DNA from: Coffea arabica
Taxonomy: Eukaryota > Streptophyta > Magnoliopsida > Gentianales > Rubiaceae
Length of the DNA stretch: 64,000 nt
NCBI RefSeq assembly: GCF_036785885.1
Contig: NC_092324.1
Coordinates: forward strand, 33,469,001 to 33,533,000
Reading direction: 5' to 3'
In this document: in pieces, positions 23,650 through 34,945 of the stretch
How positions within the stretch are numbered: position 1 is the first letter of the stretch
Layout of the letters: each line of letters opens with the position of its first letter
The notes under the pieces: generated by a model
Told to the model about the DNA's origin: nothing
What the model saw: the letters and a program-made list of their open reading frames with translations, nothing else
Database searches by the model: none
Program-made: the position numbers and the translations under genes

Positions 23650-24308
23650 TTATGTCAGCAAAAGAGAAAGAGCACCTAGAAAACAACCAAGGGACTGTAT
23701 ATTACCTATTAGAGTCAAAACTTGACTACTCCCGTGGCTTGATTTCTGGAAGTAGTCTAACAGTTTTTTGTTGTCCACAACAATCTGGACGTGTCTCCAT
23801 CCTTGGTTAACTGCCTTTATCATGGCCAACTTCACTGCTTCGGCCTGATCTTGACGTGAATCTCCTGATATCCTTTCCCTGCACATCCAAGCTACTTGAA
23901 GATGTCCTGACTCCTGAGCTGTCAGTTGCCGTGATTTCTATCCCAGCACTTAGTTGATTTTTGTTTTGCTAGGTGTGGAGTTTGAGCTGCATTATCCTTT
24001 GTGCTTCATGATGACTTTGATTAGTCCTGAGCTGTGCTGATGTTTCCTGAGTGTTCTTCCTTATTCTTGTCTTCATGTTAGCTTCATTATATTCCACCCA
24101 TTCTGGTTGTGCTTTCTCAAAAGTTCTGTGAGGTTCTTTTTCCTTTTTATTGAATTCCCTGTCATTCTGGCCTTCCAAAATTGCCAGAGAATGTTGATGG
24201 TCAGGGAGACATGATCCTCAGTTGCTCTGATTTCTTGAGATTCAATAACTGTTGTCCACCATTTTACAAAACAATCTGTTAATTGCTCGATTCCATCCTA
24301 GTGAATTG
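23650..24308 (-). pseudogene. LINE ORF2 C-terminus: end of zf-RVT and RNase H domain
   Basis: Two minus-strand open stretches, 24178-23969 and 23886-23650, are the linker and RNase H-like domain of a plant LINE polyprotein. The RNase H part has the acidic Glu of the Gln-Ala-Glu-Ala helix and the Val-Val-Asp of the following strand. A frameshift separates the two stretches. In active LINEs this domain degrades RNA in the RNA/DNA hybrid. Here it ends about 190 bp before the poly(A) tail. Confidence 0.75.
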
Positions 24309-24316
24309 GTGCCATC

Positions 24317-26611
24317 CATGGTTCAAAGTCGCGGTCACGGTCGCGGTCGCGGCCCTGAACGTTCCACATCGGTCTCGATATATCGGTCACGGTCTCGGTG
24401 AGACGCAAATTTTAAAGCATTTAATATTCTAAAAATTGTTAATAATATAAAAAAAGTATGCTAAACAAAAATAATAAAAAAAAGGAAAAGAAAATTTGTA
24501 AAATGTACTATTTTTATACATATTAAACACGATAAGAACTTTTAATTATTTAAAACAATGGCATCACAAATAAAATCAAAATAACATAGACCACAATTTT
24601 AAAACTAATAATTGCAAAAGTAATATCAACCATTAACAATACAAACTAAAGATTTATTTATAGCATAAAGTTGGAATATTTTGATCAATCTCCTGCCAAA
24701 AATAAAAAGAAATCATATTAGATAAAAGGTAAATATGTAAAAAGATATACTAATACTTTATATTTTCGTACCTGCTAATACCAAGTAGAATGACGATGCG
24801 GTTCAAAATCATCCTCATTTGTCGATGAATGATAAAACAGATGTGGAAGTGACATAGGACCTTGAGTAGGTAGTGTACACGAGCTATCTGGTGTATTTAC
24901 TGGATGTGAGGATTGACTAGATGTTCCATAATCATTGGACGGAAGAACTTTTGGATTGGAGATGATTTGCTGATGGTAGTATCCAAACCCTCGATATAGT
25001 TAACACTATCGCTGGTACCATATGATGCAATAGAATCATGACTATAAAATCCAATGTTATTGGAATCAAAAGAAGAACCATCATGAGACTTATCTATTTC
25101 TTTTTCATAGTATCCACTACCATGAATGTTAGTAGACCTTTCGACCTGTCCAGATCTGTCAAATGGCCGATATCCACTGTAATAGTCAGGACCTCGCGCC
25201 CCATTTTTTGAAAAATGAAAAATAAGTATTTGCAAAAGATGTGATTTTATAAAAATAATAAGTTAAAAGGACCTAGAATGAGACTTTAAAAAATGCGACA
25301 ATTTGAGTCCAAAATTTAGTCTAAAAAGGGTTTTTAAGAAAAATTAGGAGTCGCCATTTGGTGTTGAGTTTTGGTATACCAAGTCACCCAAAAATATTTT
25401 TAACAAAAATAAAATAAAATAAAACCAGACCCATTTGAAAGAATTAAAGAAGTTTGAGAGATCAATTTATTATTATTACAAATATTAAGGGTCTAGAAGG
25501 AAATAAATTAAAATCAAGGGCTTAAGGTAAAACCTACCAATCAAATGATACAATTCACACAAATAAATGAAAAACCAATTTGTGCAGATTAAACAAATAA
25601 ATTACCCAAAATTTCTAATTATTTTTACCAAAATCCCAATCAAAACTAAATCTATAAAAAAAAAAAACTTATTAAATCTTCAAATTTCATCCCAAAATTC
25701 ATACATATTCTGTCCAATAAACACATTAAAACATACCAAAGGAAATTGACATTTAAAAGGGCCCAAATGGATTGATTTTCCAAAGTTTCTGGGCCATAAC
25801 GGAATTACTAGTAACTTGAGGGGTTAAAATTCAACCTGCAAGGTACGAAGCTTTCTTCTTCTTCGTCGCTGGTTTCTTCTTATTTATTGCTGGGTTTCAT
25901 CATCAAGCTATTAAATCATACCAATCAAACCCCAAGCTAGCAGAATGTGGAACTTACACCTCTTATCGCTAAAACCCAACATCAAGATTGCACAAATACA
26001 AAAAACAGCAACCAAGGAAACATCAGGAAGCAAAACATAATAAAATCCTGAAGCCAAACCAGCAGCAAAAATATCTCAAGATTCATGTCCCACAGATTTG
26101 GATTCTCATGAAAAGAAACGGTATTAAAACACCCAAGGGAGAAACTGAGGTTGCCTTGAACCCTTTTAAAGTAGAGTGAACGTCGAAACCCTCCAAGAAA
26201 TCAAGCAAATCTGGAAATGCAGCTCAAGAGAAGTCGTTGCAGAAAATTTCCAGCGATGACGATCTTGCAAATTCGAGCTCCAATTTAAGAGGGTTAAAGA
26301 CGTTTTCTTTGGATGATTCTTTGACAATAATCGCTCATGGATATACAGATATGATGCAGAAAATAAAAAGTCGCTCCAAAAACCAGAAATCAAGCCGGAA
26401 ATTGCTCTGCAGGAACGCTGATGGATCAGCCTGGTGCTCGGGATGACTCGGTGTGACTCGACCGTGATAACCCGTCGCGGTGACGTCTCGGCCGATTTTT
26501 CGGCGAGACGAGTATCTCGGTATCGATTCGTCTCGATCTCGTCTCGGCCTAGGCCGAGACGGTTACGACTCGGCCGAGACGTCTCGGTCTCGGCCGAGTC
26601 TTCGAACCATG
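24317..26611. mobile_element. hAT-like non-autonomous element (2.3 kb) inside the LINE
   Basis: Inserted into the LINE zf-RVT region with an 8-bp target duplication GTGCCATC (24309-24316 and 26612-26619). The terminal inverted repeats are CATGGTTCAAAGTC on the left and, read inward, CATGGTTCGAAGAC on the right. Both ends are rich in CGG/CCGAGAC motifs that form local palindromes, especially 26490-26600. The interior is AT-rich with no complete transposase. The 8-bp duplication points to hAT. The TIR is not one I can assign to a named family. Confidence 0.82.
24897..25235 (-). pseudogene. Possible hAT transposase C-terminal tail
   Basis: A minus-strand frame of 112 codons inside the hAT-like element, rich in Tyr, Ser, Gly and Asp, which resembles the disordered Tyr/Ser-rich tails found after the dimerisation domain of many plant hAT transposases. 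No hAT dimerisation motif or zinc finger is visible, so only the tail would remain. The assignment rests on composition and position and could be wrong. Confidence 0.3.
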
Positions 26612-26827
26612 GTGCCATCTTCCAAATGTCCTTAGCGTTTTTACACTGGAGAAGCACATGTTCAATTGTTTCTTTAGTCTCTCCACATCCTAAGCAAATA
26701 GGATTCCCTTCTTTAGTTCTCCTGTAGATGAGTTCCCTTGCTGGTAAAACATTGTGCAGGCATTTCCAAATGAATGTCTCTCCACAAAAAGTCTATTTAG
26801 AGTTTTGTGCAATTTAGAAACACATAT

Positions 26828-26965
26828 AGTTATAATATAAAGAGATCCTTCTGTCTTGAGTAATTGGTCCTAAATTAACCAAAGATCCAAGCATTTAGTT
26901 ATAGTTATAATCTAAAAAGATCCATCTGTCTATAATTGGTCCTAAGTTAACCGAAGATCCAAGGA
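26828..26965. repeat. Tandem duplication of about 74 bp, two copies
   Basis: The stretch beginning AGTTATAATATAAAGAGATCC near 26828 recurs near 26902 with a few substitutions and small indels. It sits at the 5'-truncated edge of the LINE. No function is apparent. Confidence 0.75.
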
Positions 26966-27400
26966 CGAAAAATGTGACACACAAACTCCATCCACACTAA
27001 AACAATTTAACCGTCAAAACAAAATATCCCTCATGAGTAAGGAACTATTTAACCACTAAGTTTTAGTTGTAGATCGTAGGTTCAAACCATGGTTGCAGTG
27101 AATAAAATTCAAATGAGGTGTCAGAACACCCTTTTAGTTTACTTGTTAGTTCCTTATACTGTATATTTAGACTCCCTTCCTTGTAATAAGATAAATTAGG
27201 TTACATGAATGTTATTGTTGTGACAAAAAAAAAGCAAGGAAGTATTTGGACCTTTTGTTAACGCTCAAGGGTTGAAAATGAGCTTAGCAGTTCTAAAGAC
27301 AAAAATACCCCTCAACAATTACTTATTTGGAGCAAGAGTGCAAACCTAAAGGACCTAATTGGCAATCAATACATTTTTAGCACAGCTTCTCCCTTTTCCT
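26966..27400. other. Intergenic, nothing recognised
   Basis: AT-rich sequence between the LINE edge and the Mutator-type MITE. No coding potential, RNA gene or repeat structure is seen. Confidence 0.5.
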
Positions 27401-27409
27401 TTTGAAATA

Positions 27410-28901
27410 GGGATAATTGCAGAAACCTCCCCTGAGGTTTCTGACATTTGCACTGACCTCCCTTGTGGTTTGAAAAATTACACTGACCTCCCCTGAGGTT
27501 ACTAATCCTTTACAAATTCAGTCCAAACTATTAAAATATTATTTTAGAGAGTGAAATTAGAATTTTTTACCAAATTTGTCCTTTGTACTACATGTTCAAT
27601 GAATGACAAAGTACTACAAATCAATTAACAATTAATAAACTTTAAGGAGTATAGTTTATAGGCAAATACACATTACCTATTTAAAGTACCGGCTCTTTAT
27701 GGGTATTTTACTTTCAAACATTTAATTTAATACAAATATTTACGCTCAAATACAGATTTGTATTTACTTTCAAATATTTAATTTTTGTTAAATACAAAAA
27801 CTACCAATCTCTCTTCCGTAAAAATATTAATATAACACTTTTTTAATTTTAGTTACAAACATTTATGTATTTAACATATATTAAATGATTCAAAATAAAA
27901 TATCCATAAAGAGCCAATATTTTACTCATGTAATAGATGAAAGTCATAAAGAATTAATACTTTATGGGCCATTTCTTTTTTTTAAATATTTAATTTATAT
28001 TAAATAAATAACCTACCGATTTCCTTTTTGCAAGAATATTACTGTAACACTTTTTAAATTTTACTTACAAACATTGATATATTTATCATAAATTAAATGT
28101 TTGAAAGTAAAATATCCGTAAAAAGCCGGTACTTTAAATGAATAATGCGTGTTTGCCCATAAAGAGCCGGTAACTATTTAAAGTACCGGTTCTTTACGGG
28201 TATTTCACTTTCAAATATTTAATTTAATACAAATATTTACGCTCAAATACAGATTTGTATTTACTTTCAAATATTTAATTTTTGTTAAATACAAAACCTA
28301 CCAACCTCACTTCCGTAAAAATATTAATATAATATTTTTCCAATTTTAGTTACAAACATTTATATATTTAACATAAATTAAATGAATAAAATGCACATAA
28401 AGAACGAATACTTTACTCATGTAATGGATGAAAGTCATAAAAAATTAATACTTTATGGGTCATTTCTTTGTTTAAAAAATATTTAATTTATATTAAATAA
28501 ATAACCTACCGATTTCCTTTTTGCAAGAATATTACGGTAACACTTTTTTAATTTTACTTACAAATATTGATATATTTATCACAAATTAAATGTTTGAAAA
28601 TAAAATACCCGTAAAGAGCCAGTATTTTAAATGAGTAATGCATGTTTGCCCATAAATTATACTCCTTAAAGTTTATTAATTTTTAATTGATTTATAGTAC
28701 TTTATCATTCATTAGACATGTAGCACAAAGGGCAAATCTGGTACAAAATTCTAATTTCACTCCCTAAAATAATATTTTAATCGTTTGGACTAAATTTGCA
28801 AAGGATTAGTAACCTCAGGGGAGGTCAGTGTAATTTTTCAAACCACAGGGGAGGTCAGTGCAAATGTTAACAACCTCAGGGGAGGTTTCTGCAATTATCC
28901 C
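27410..28901. mobile_element. Mutator-type MITE with long inverted repeats (1492 bp)
   Basis: Bounded by the perfect 9-bp target duplication TTTGAAATA (27401-27409 and 28902-28910). The ends GGGATAATTGCAGAAACCTCC and the complementary right end continue as an inverted repeat for at least 240 bp (27410-27650 against 28660-28901). The long TIR plus 9-bp duplication is diagnostic for Mutator-like elements. The interior contains no transposase and is itself made of inverted and duplicated segments, so the whole element could fold into one long hairpin and is a plausible source of small RNAs. Confidence 0.92.
27661..28647. repeat. Head-to-tail dimer of a palindromic unit inside the MITE
   Basis: A unit of about 490 bp occurs twice (from about 27675 and from about 28170). 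Each copy begins with ATTTAAAGTACCGG and TCTTTATGGGTATTT-type sequence and ends with its inverted complement, for example near 28105-28135. Each unit is therefore a hairpin in its own right, and the two lie in tandem within the larger hairpin. Confidence 0.8.
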
Positions 28902-28910
28902 TTTGAAATA

Positions 28911-29479
28911 TGGCGCGATGTTAGTTAAGAGGGTAGTATATTTATCTATTTGATAGATTTTGGGACACACTTTTAAGAAAAGTTTCTAATTGTCTCATGG
29001 AAAAATTGGTTATAAATTACAAACATTCAAGGAAAAAAAAGGGCAAGTAATATTAAATTTTGAATCAAGAACAGAGTTTGATGGTGGAATCAAGAACCAT
29101 CATGAATAAGCAAGCAATATAAGATTTATTGCAAATTTCAAATTTCTCCAATAAAAAAAAGGAAAGTAAACAAAAAAGATTGGAAGGAATTAAAATTTAG
29201 GATGATTTGTACTTTTTTTTATATAATGATAATATTATTATAACTTATTTTATCCTTTTACATTGTATACTCTATAAGTGGAGGTATCGGTGTTGGCAAA
29301 AGTTGACGAGGCACTTTAGACTCTGTTTGGATTAGTTGTTTTTTGAGGTGTTTTTTAAAAACTTTATTGTAACTGTGTATATGAAAAACTTTTACTGTAG
29401 ATGTTTTTTGGATTGTTTTTAGAGGTATTTTAAAAATATATTTATCAGTATTTTTATAATTTATAATTTTTTTGGGATT
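28911..29479. other. Intergenic, AT-rich
   Basis: No gene is seen. Near 29325-29450 there is a stretch with GTTTGGATTAGTTG and ACTGTAGATG motifs, which look like the ends of hAT-type MITEs common in plants, but I cannot find a matching right end. Confidence 0.4.
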
Positions 29480-30190
29480 TTTTTAAATATATACTGGCTC
29501 TGTTTCTATATATTTATATTTATTTATTTATATATATAATATTTTTTTATTTCAATTTTGTTTTATAATATGTAAATTAATATATAGTTATATATATAAT
29601 ATAAATATAATTTGTAAATATAATATGTATATTAATATATATTTAATATACATATATAAATATATATTAATATACATATTATAAAACAAATTTGAAATAT
29701 ATATATTTATATATTTATATAAATATATGTAAATACACATAATATATAATATACATATATTTCAATTGATATAATATATATAATATACATATTAATATTA
29801 ATATAATTTATATATATAATATAATACACATAATTGAAATATACATATTATAAAAAAATTGAAATAAATATATTTATAAATTTATATAAATATATATAAA
29901 TAAATATATTTATAAATATATAAAAATATATTTTAAACAAAATATTTATATTTATATATAAATATATAATATTTATTTCAATTGATATAATATATATAAT
30001 ATACATATTAATATACATAATTGAAATATACATATTAATATTAATATAATATATATAATATAATATACATAATTGAAATATACAAATTGAAATATGTACA
30101 TTAATATATATATTAATATACATATTATAAAACAAAATTGAAATAAAAAATATTATATATAAATAAATAAATATTAATATATATATTATA
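29480..30190. repeat. Extreme AT-rich repeat tract (about 710 bp)
   Basis: Almost pure A/T made of imperfect repeats of ATATATAATATACATATTAAT and related strings, in both orientations. It contains many small palindromes and is likely to melt easily or form cruciforms. The long Ile/Tyr-rich minus-strand frame here is an artefact of composition. Confidence 0.85.
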
Positions 30191-30690
30191 AAACGAAATT
30201 GAAATCGAAAAATCTGATTTCTATTTCCGATTTCAAAAAATCTATTACCGAATTCGAACCAAATTCTCATAATTCGAAATCAAAAATTCCGAATAAATAT
30301 GTATATTTAGAGTTATTTTTGATATATTATTTGGATATAGTCACTCCCCTTACATCAAGAATGACTCTAGAAAATGCAGCAAAAACAAGAAAAGGTTAGG
30401 AGCAATTGCTTTTAGGTTTCTCATAACCAGGAAAAGCAAAATTGAAAACGGAAGCAGATTTATTGACTTTCTGGTTTTTTTTCCAGAAGTAGAAATAAAC
30501 ACGCACACACACAAATTAGATTAACAGACAGAAGTTACCGGCTAAATCGGCTCGAAAGCAATTTAAAGAGACTCATAAAGAATCAACGTTCAATCAATGG
30601 GTGACAGAACGAAGCCGCGTGAACCTTAAACTCATAGTGAAAATCCCACAATCTTCCGACGTGGGTATTGACTTTCTGGCTCATTTCATC
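30191..30690. other. Flank upstream of the TNL cluster, nothing recognised
   Basis: No TIR exon is present where one would be expected upstream of TNL1. From about 30690 onward the sequence matches the TNL intron 1 of the second copy (41065 onward), so the junction near 30690 marks the left edge of the duplicated TNL unit. Confidence 0.5.
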
Positions 30691-32630
30691 GAACTTAGAG
30701 TTATTTGTTTTCCTATGGGTCATCGATCCTTTTCTTGGTGCTCTTTTTTTGTGGTTAACTACTCTATCAATTTGGCGGTTTTAGGTGGATTGTTAATGAT
30801 CTTGGTTAAAAGAAATTAGATCTGTGGTTGACTTGACCAATCCCATGACACCAATCCTGATACTGAAGTACCAATCAAGCACCTCTGAGGTTATTTATAA
30901 TTTATTTCTTGACTGTTTTCCTCTAGCACTCAGTTTTCTTGGTGGGGTTGGGGAACGGGAGAAAACAGGATTCTGAACCATTAACTGATATATAACTGCA
31001 TCGATTTCTCTATCAAAGCAATGTGTTATTCAGAAAAGGACAAAATTATACAGAGAATTCAGTAATAAAGAATAGTGACGACCACACAAAAATGTTTAGT
31101 ATCTTGTCTTTTCAATTGGCACTAGATCAATTTTGAGGGTTCAACTTGAAATTGATCACCTGTTTTCATGCAAACTACTGGTAATGGAGCTCAGAGGCGT
31201 GGATAATTGGTCCTAGTTTTCGTCAAAGTATAATCTATTATCATGAAGTGTCTAACGCCTGAATTAGCACTTATTCAGAGAACGTACCATATACTTGCTT
31301 GTCACACCCGAATTTCTGCAGCACGTCATTTTAAATTTTGTGGGATGTGTGTCAATAAAATTACCATCAGTTTTAACTTCTCAATGAACTGAGTAAATTA
31401 TTGGTTTATCATCAGTTCTTTTTAAAACATTTTTCCTTTCACTTTCTTTAGAATCTAAATGTATCTCTTTTCTTGCTTGCATTTTAAGTTGGCATGTTGT
31501 TCCAAGCTTTAGCTCTGCATATAATCAAAATTAGTATCATGTGAATGTATTCATGGTTTCACTCTGGCTGAATTTGGCTGGTGCTCTTTTCAACTTTTCA
31601 TTTTAGTTTTAGAAGGATCCTTGCCTTCATTCTTGAGCGGATCATTTCATGCTTTAAATCTAATTATTGACTTCATGTCATTTCTTTCTAATTAGATAAG
31701 TATAAGGTTATGAAACAGAACTGAAGAAATAACTAATTCTGACCTAAACATTTTCGGTACTTTCATTGATGTCTGCATTCCTATTAGGAGTTAATTGTAC
31801 ACAAAAGAAGATAAGTAGCAACCAGGTGACTCAAGTCCGATTGTCATATCATGTCAAAAAATCGAATCCCTCTCATTTTACTACATGAAATTGTTTTTAA
31901 GAACATAGCACGCGCGTAATGTGTAATAAGACGATATTTGAGTAAGTCAAAAACTTATACTTTAACAGGTCAAACGCTATCATCTGTCATCCTTGGTCTC
32001 TCTCAGTATACATATGTTGTCTTTGTCAACGTTTCTTTACCATGAGTTTTCACTTTCATTTCAATTTTGGAAAGGTTTCATCCATGCTATCTTCTCTTAT
32101 GCATTTGACATGTTTCCGGCAATTTCTTTTTTGTTAGTCTTTCTTTCTAAATTTTCTTCTTGTCACCTCTTCTCATTTGGCAATGGTTTTTCCTCTGCCC
32201 CCCCACCACAAACAAAACACAAACTCTGTAATTCAGTTGTTACAGTTCTGTTACTTTATTTACCGCCCTTAGTAGTCTTTGTCTCGTTGATATCTGTTCA
32301 TCTATTTATCAATTTTCCAAGGAACATATTTTTCTGCTTTCCCTGCACTGTTATTTTACTAGTAGCATCCTCAATACTTGTGATTCTGAGGCCAACATAA
32401 GTATTGTATCAAAAATAATATTGACAACGTATACATGATGACAAACAATGATGTTGCTTAGCACTGAAGCATACATTAGATTGAAGTATCTATCTATCTG
32501 CTCTGTAGGAGCATTTATTAGTGTTTTTTTCCAAATTAGCATTTGTTAGATCTATCTATTTTGAGAATATGGTTATGCATCTCTCGTGCATGATCTTTTC
32601 TTACCTTTTATTTTCTTTTTTCATGCGTAG

Positions 32631-33717
32631 GCATGAGTCTAAATGCATCCAAGAAATTGTTGGAGATGTTATAGCTAAATTGGGAAGAGTTATTGCAGTT
32701 GAAGAAAAAAACCAAGTTGGTATCCATTCTCGAGTTCATAAAGTAAATGCATTGCTGAATTTGGGGTCTGATGAGGTTCACTTTATAGGGATTTGGGGAA
32801 TGAGTGGAATTGGTAAAACAACCTTAGCAAGGGCTGTTTTTGACCGAATATCGATTCATTTTGAAGGTGCCATCTTTCTCTATGAAGTTAGAGAACAATC
32901 AAAAAGTCTGGAAATTTTGCAAGGGAAGATTCTTTCAAAAATTCTTTGCTCAAAAGATTGGAGAATCAGCAGTGTTGTTGAATGGTCAAATATGATTCAG
33001 ACAAGACTATGCTATAAAAAAGTCCTCATTGTTCTTGATGATGTTGACTGCCTAGATCAATTAGAAGCTTTAGCTGGAAAACATCATTGGTTCGGTGCTG
33101 GTAGTCGAATTATCATAACCACAAAAGATAAGCATTTGCTTGTTACACATGAAGTACATGGAATTTACGAGGCGGAGTTGTTGAATCAATCTGAAGCTAT
33201 TCAGCTGTTTAGTCGGCATGCTTTTAAGAAGGACTATCCTGCAAAAGATTATGAGGAGCTTTCAAATGAAATAGTGCATTATGCTGGTTGGCTTCCCTTA
33301 GCTCTAAAAGTTTTAGGTAGCTTTCTGTATGGTAGAGACATGGTTGAATGGAGAAGTGAACTGGAGAGATTAAAAAGAATTCCAGAAGATGAAATTATGG
33401 AAAAGCTCAAAGTAAGTTTTAATGGACTCAGAGAAGTTGAAAAAGAAATTTTCTTGGACATTGCGTGTTTCTTTAAAGGGAAGAAGAAAGAATACATAAG
33501 AAGAGTACTTGATAGTTTCGATTTCTATCCTGATATAGGCATAAAGGTTCTCATCGAGAAATCTCTGGTAACCGTTTCTGGAGGAAGGATTCTGATGCAT
33601 TGTTTACTATAAGAAATGGGTTGGAATATTGTTCGCGAAAAGGCTCCGGATGAGCCAGGAAAGCACAGCAGGCTCTGGGTAGCAGGGGAAATTTGTGACG
33701 TTTTGGCTAGAGACAAG
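32631..33717 (+). pseudogene. TNL1 NB-ARC exon with nonsense codon
   Basis: The exon encodes the nucleotide-binding switch: P-loop Gly-Met-Ser-Gly-Ile-Gly-Lys-Thr-Thr (32797-32823), kinase-2 Val-Leu-Ile-Val-Leu-Asp-Asp-Val-Asp (33022-33048), RNBS-B Gly-Ser-Arg-Ile-Ile-Ile-Thr-Thr, a GLPL region changed to Trp-Leu-Pro-Leu-Ala-Leu, RNBS-D with Ala-Cys-Phe-Phe, and an MHD motif changed to Met-His-Cys. The stop at 33610-33612 lies five codons after the Met of the MHD motif. Acceptor ATGCGTAG precedes 32631 and donor AAG/GTTAGC follows 33717. Translation could start at an upstream ATG in retained intron sequence, but that is unlikely to be used. Confidence 0.85.
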
Positions 33718-33845
33718 GTTAGCAATCTTCTGCTTCTAAGTTAAATTTCAGTCCACCTAGAAGAATATTTCAATTATATTTTCTCGAATATGTGTTTATG
33801 CAATTTCTCCTTTTCTTCGCCTCCTTTTAACCTGTTTTTTGGCAG

Positions 33846-34121
33846 GCGACAGAAAATATTGTGGGCATGTGGCTGGACTTGTCTACCCCAAAAGATGTTG
33901 TAATTAAGAATGAAGCCTTTGAAAAGATGAAGAAACTAAGGCTACTCAAAATCAATAATGCTTGTGTTTCTTGTTGCCCAAATTGCATACCAAATGAGGT
34001 TCGGTGGCTTAACTGGCATGGATACCCTTCAAAATCCCTTCCAGAGAGTTTCCAAGCTGAAAAACTCGTAGGACTGAAGCTACAATATAGCCGCATCATA
34101 CAACTGTGGAAAGGGATAAAG
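33846..34121 (+). pseudogene. TNL1 exon 3: NB-to-LRR linker and first LRR
   Basis: 276 bp, phase 0 at both ends. It encodes the strand Val-Gly-Met-Trp-Leu-Asp-Leu-Ser, the Phe-x-Lys-Met-Lys-Lys-Leu-Arg-Leu-Leu block and the Leu-Arg/Asn-Trp-x-Gly-Tyr-Pro block that mark the start of the LRR in plant TNLs. The same exon in TNL2 has the same length. In TNL3 it is 8 bp shorter and out of frame. Confidence 0.85.
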
Positions 34122-34155
34122 GTACCATCTTGAACTCCGATTTATTGTTGTTTCT

Positions 34156-34498
34156 TGTTGGTTTTTGGGGCATGAACTAAGAAACAACACCTTAGTGTTG
34201 CAAAAAGGCTTATAAGAGACTTGTGTTGAAGGTGGAAAATGAGATTCTTTTTTCTACATTCATCAACTCACTATTTATAGTGATTACATGAAACAAACTA
34301 GCAAAATATCCAACTAACAATTATCCTAGAAATCTCAACAAAATATAATCTCCTTCTACTAGCAAATCTTATCTAAAATATCTGTTAACAAACCAACATG
34401 ATCTTTTGTTAACAAATATCCTTATTTTTCTTATAACTAATTTTTGATATCAAACTCAATTTGATAAAATCTGTAGGAAAAGCTGGCATATTTCAACA
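34156..34498 (-). repeat. 3' LTR of the Copia element
   Basis: 343 bp, starts TGTTG and ends CAACA on either strand. Almost identical to 36328-36670. Confidence 0.94.
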
Positions 34499-34945
34499 CT
34501 CCTCCTTGCCACTTTTGCTGCAGATTTTTAATTTTCTTCTCAAATCTTTGAACCTTGTTTTGGACAAGGCTTTCATAAAAATGTCTGCAATCTGGTCTTC
34601 AGTCTTGCAATGTTTCTTGAAACAACCTTCAAAACCAATATCAAATTTTCTGATGTATTCAAATGATTTCTTTGCAACTTGAAAGTGAAACTCCCGTACG
34701 CAATAGATGAACCTGAAAAAGAAATTCGCAATACAAAAAAAGATTGCTATGAGAGCCATAAAACAATCATTCAAATTTTTGTATGGCCTTTCATCAGCTT
34801 TGTCACTACCATCATCCTTGGGTAACTTTTCATGAATTTTCACAATGTAGCCTCCTTCAATGATCTCCTCCTGAATTTTAGCATCATCTAAATTTTTTGG
34901 TTCATAATACTGCACCTTAGAATTGTCAATTTCTGACAAATTCAA
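34499..34945 (-). pseudogene. Copia pol remnant fused to the RNase H C-terminus
   Basis: A minus-strand frame that begins in the pre-integrase region (Leu-Asn-Leu-Ser-Glu-Ile), offset by one base from the end of the gag-protease frame. It ends in the typical Copia RNase H tail His-Cys-Lys-Thr-Glu-Asp-Gln-Ile-Ala-Asp-Ile-Phe. The middle is unlike any pol domain and marks the internal deletion that removed integrase and RT. Its stop lies in the LTR. Confidence 0.75.

Larger units (their letters stand above)
23461..26830 (-). mobile_element. 5'-truncated LINE (L1 type), interrupted by a hAT-like element
   Basis: The element reads on the minus strand from about 26830 to its poly(A) tail, seen as nine T's at 23461-23469. 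The part at 26830-26620 encodes the zf-RVT region (Phe-Ile-Trp-Lys at the start, then Cys-Leu-Gly-Cys-Gly and the His-Val-Leu-Leu-Gln-Cys block). After the interruption at 24317-26611 the same domain resumes near 24308 with the Trp-Lys/Glu-x-Arg/Gln-Asn-Asp tail. The C-terminal RNase H follows (23886-23650), with its Ala-Glu-Ala-Val-Lys and Val-Asp-Asn-Lys-Lys blocks. Endonuclease and RT domains are missing, as expected for a 5'-truncated copy. Confidence 0.82.

Noticed and set aside
26166..26657. A 163-codon minus-strand frame
   Set aside because: It is a chance fusion of the LINE zf-RVT end with the GC-rich end of the hAT-like element. The two parts are separated by a transposon boundary at 26611.
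29848..30270. A 140-codon minus-strand frame, rich in Ile and Tyr
   Set aside because: It falls in nearly pure AT repeat DNA. The composition is dictated by ATA/TAT repeats and there is no domain.
31993..32400. A 135-codon hydrophobic frame upstream of the TNL1 NB-ARC exon
   Set aside because: It lies in intron 1. The matching intron of TNL2 lacks part of it and TNL3 has it broken, so it is T-rich intron sequence.
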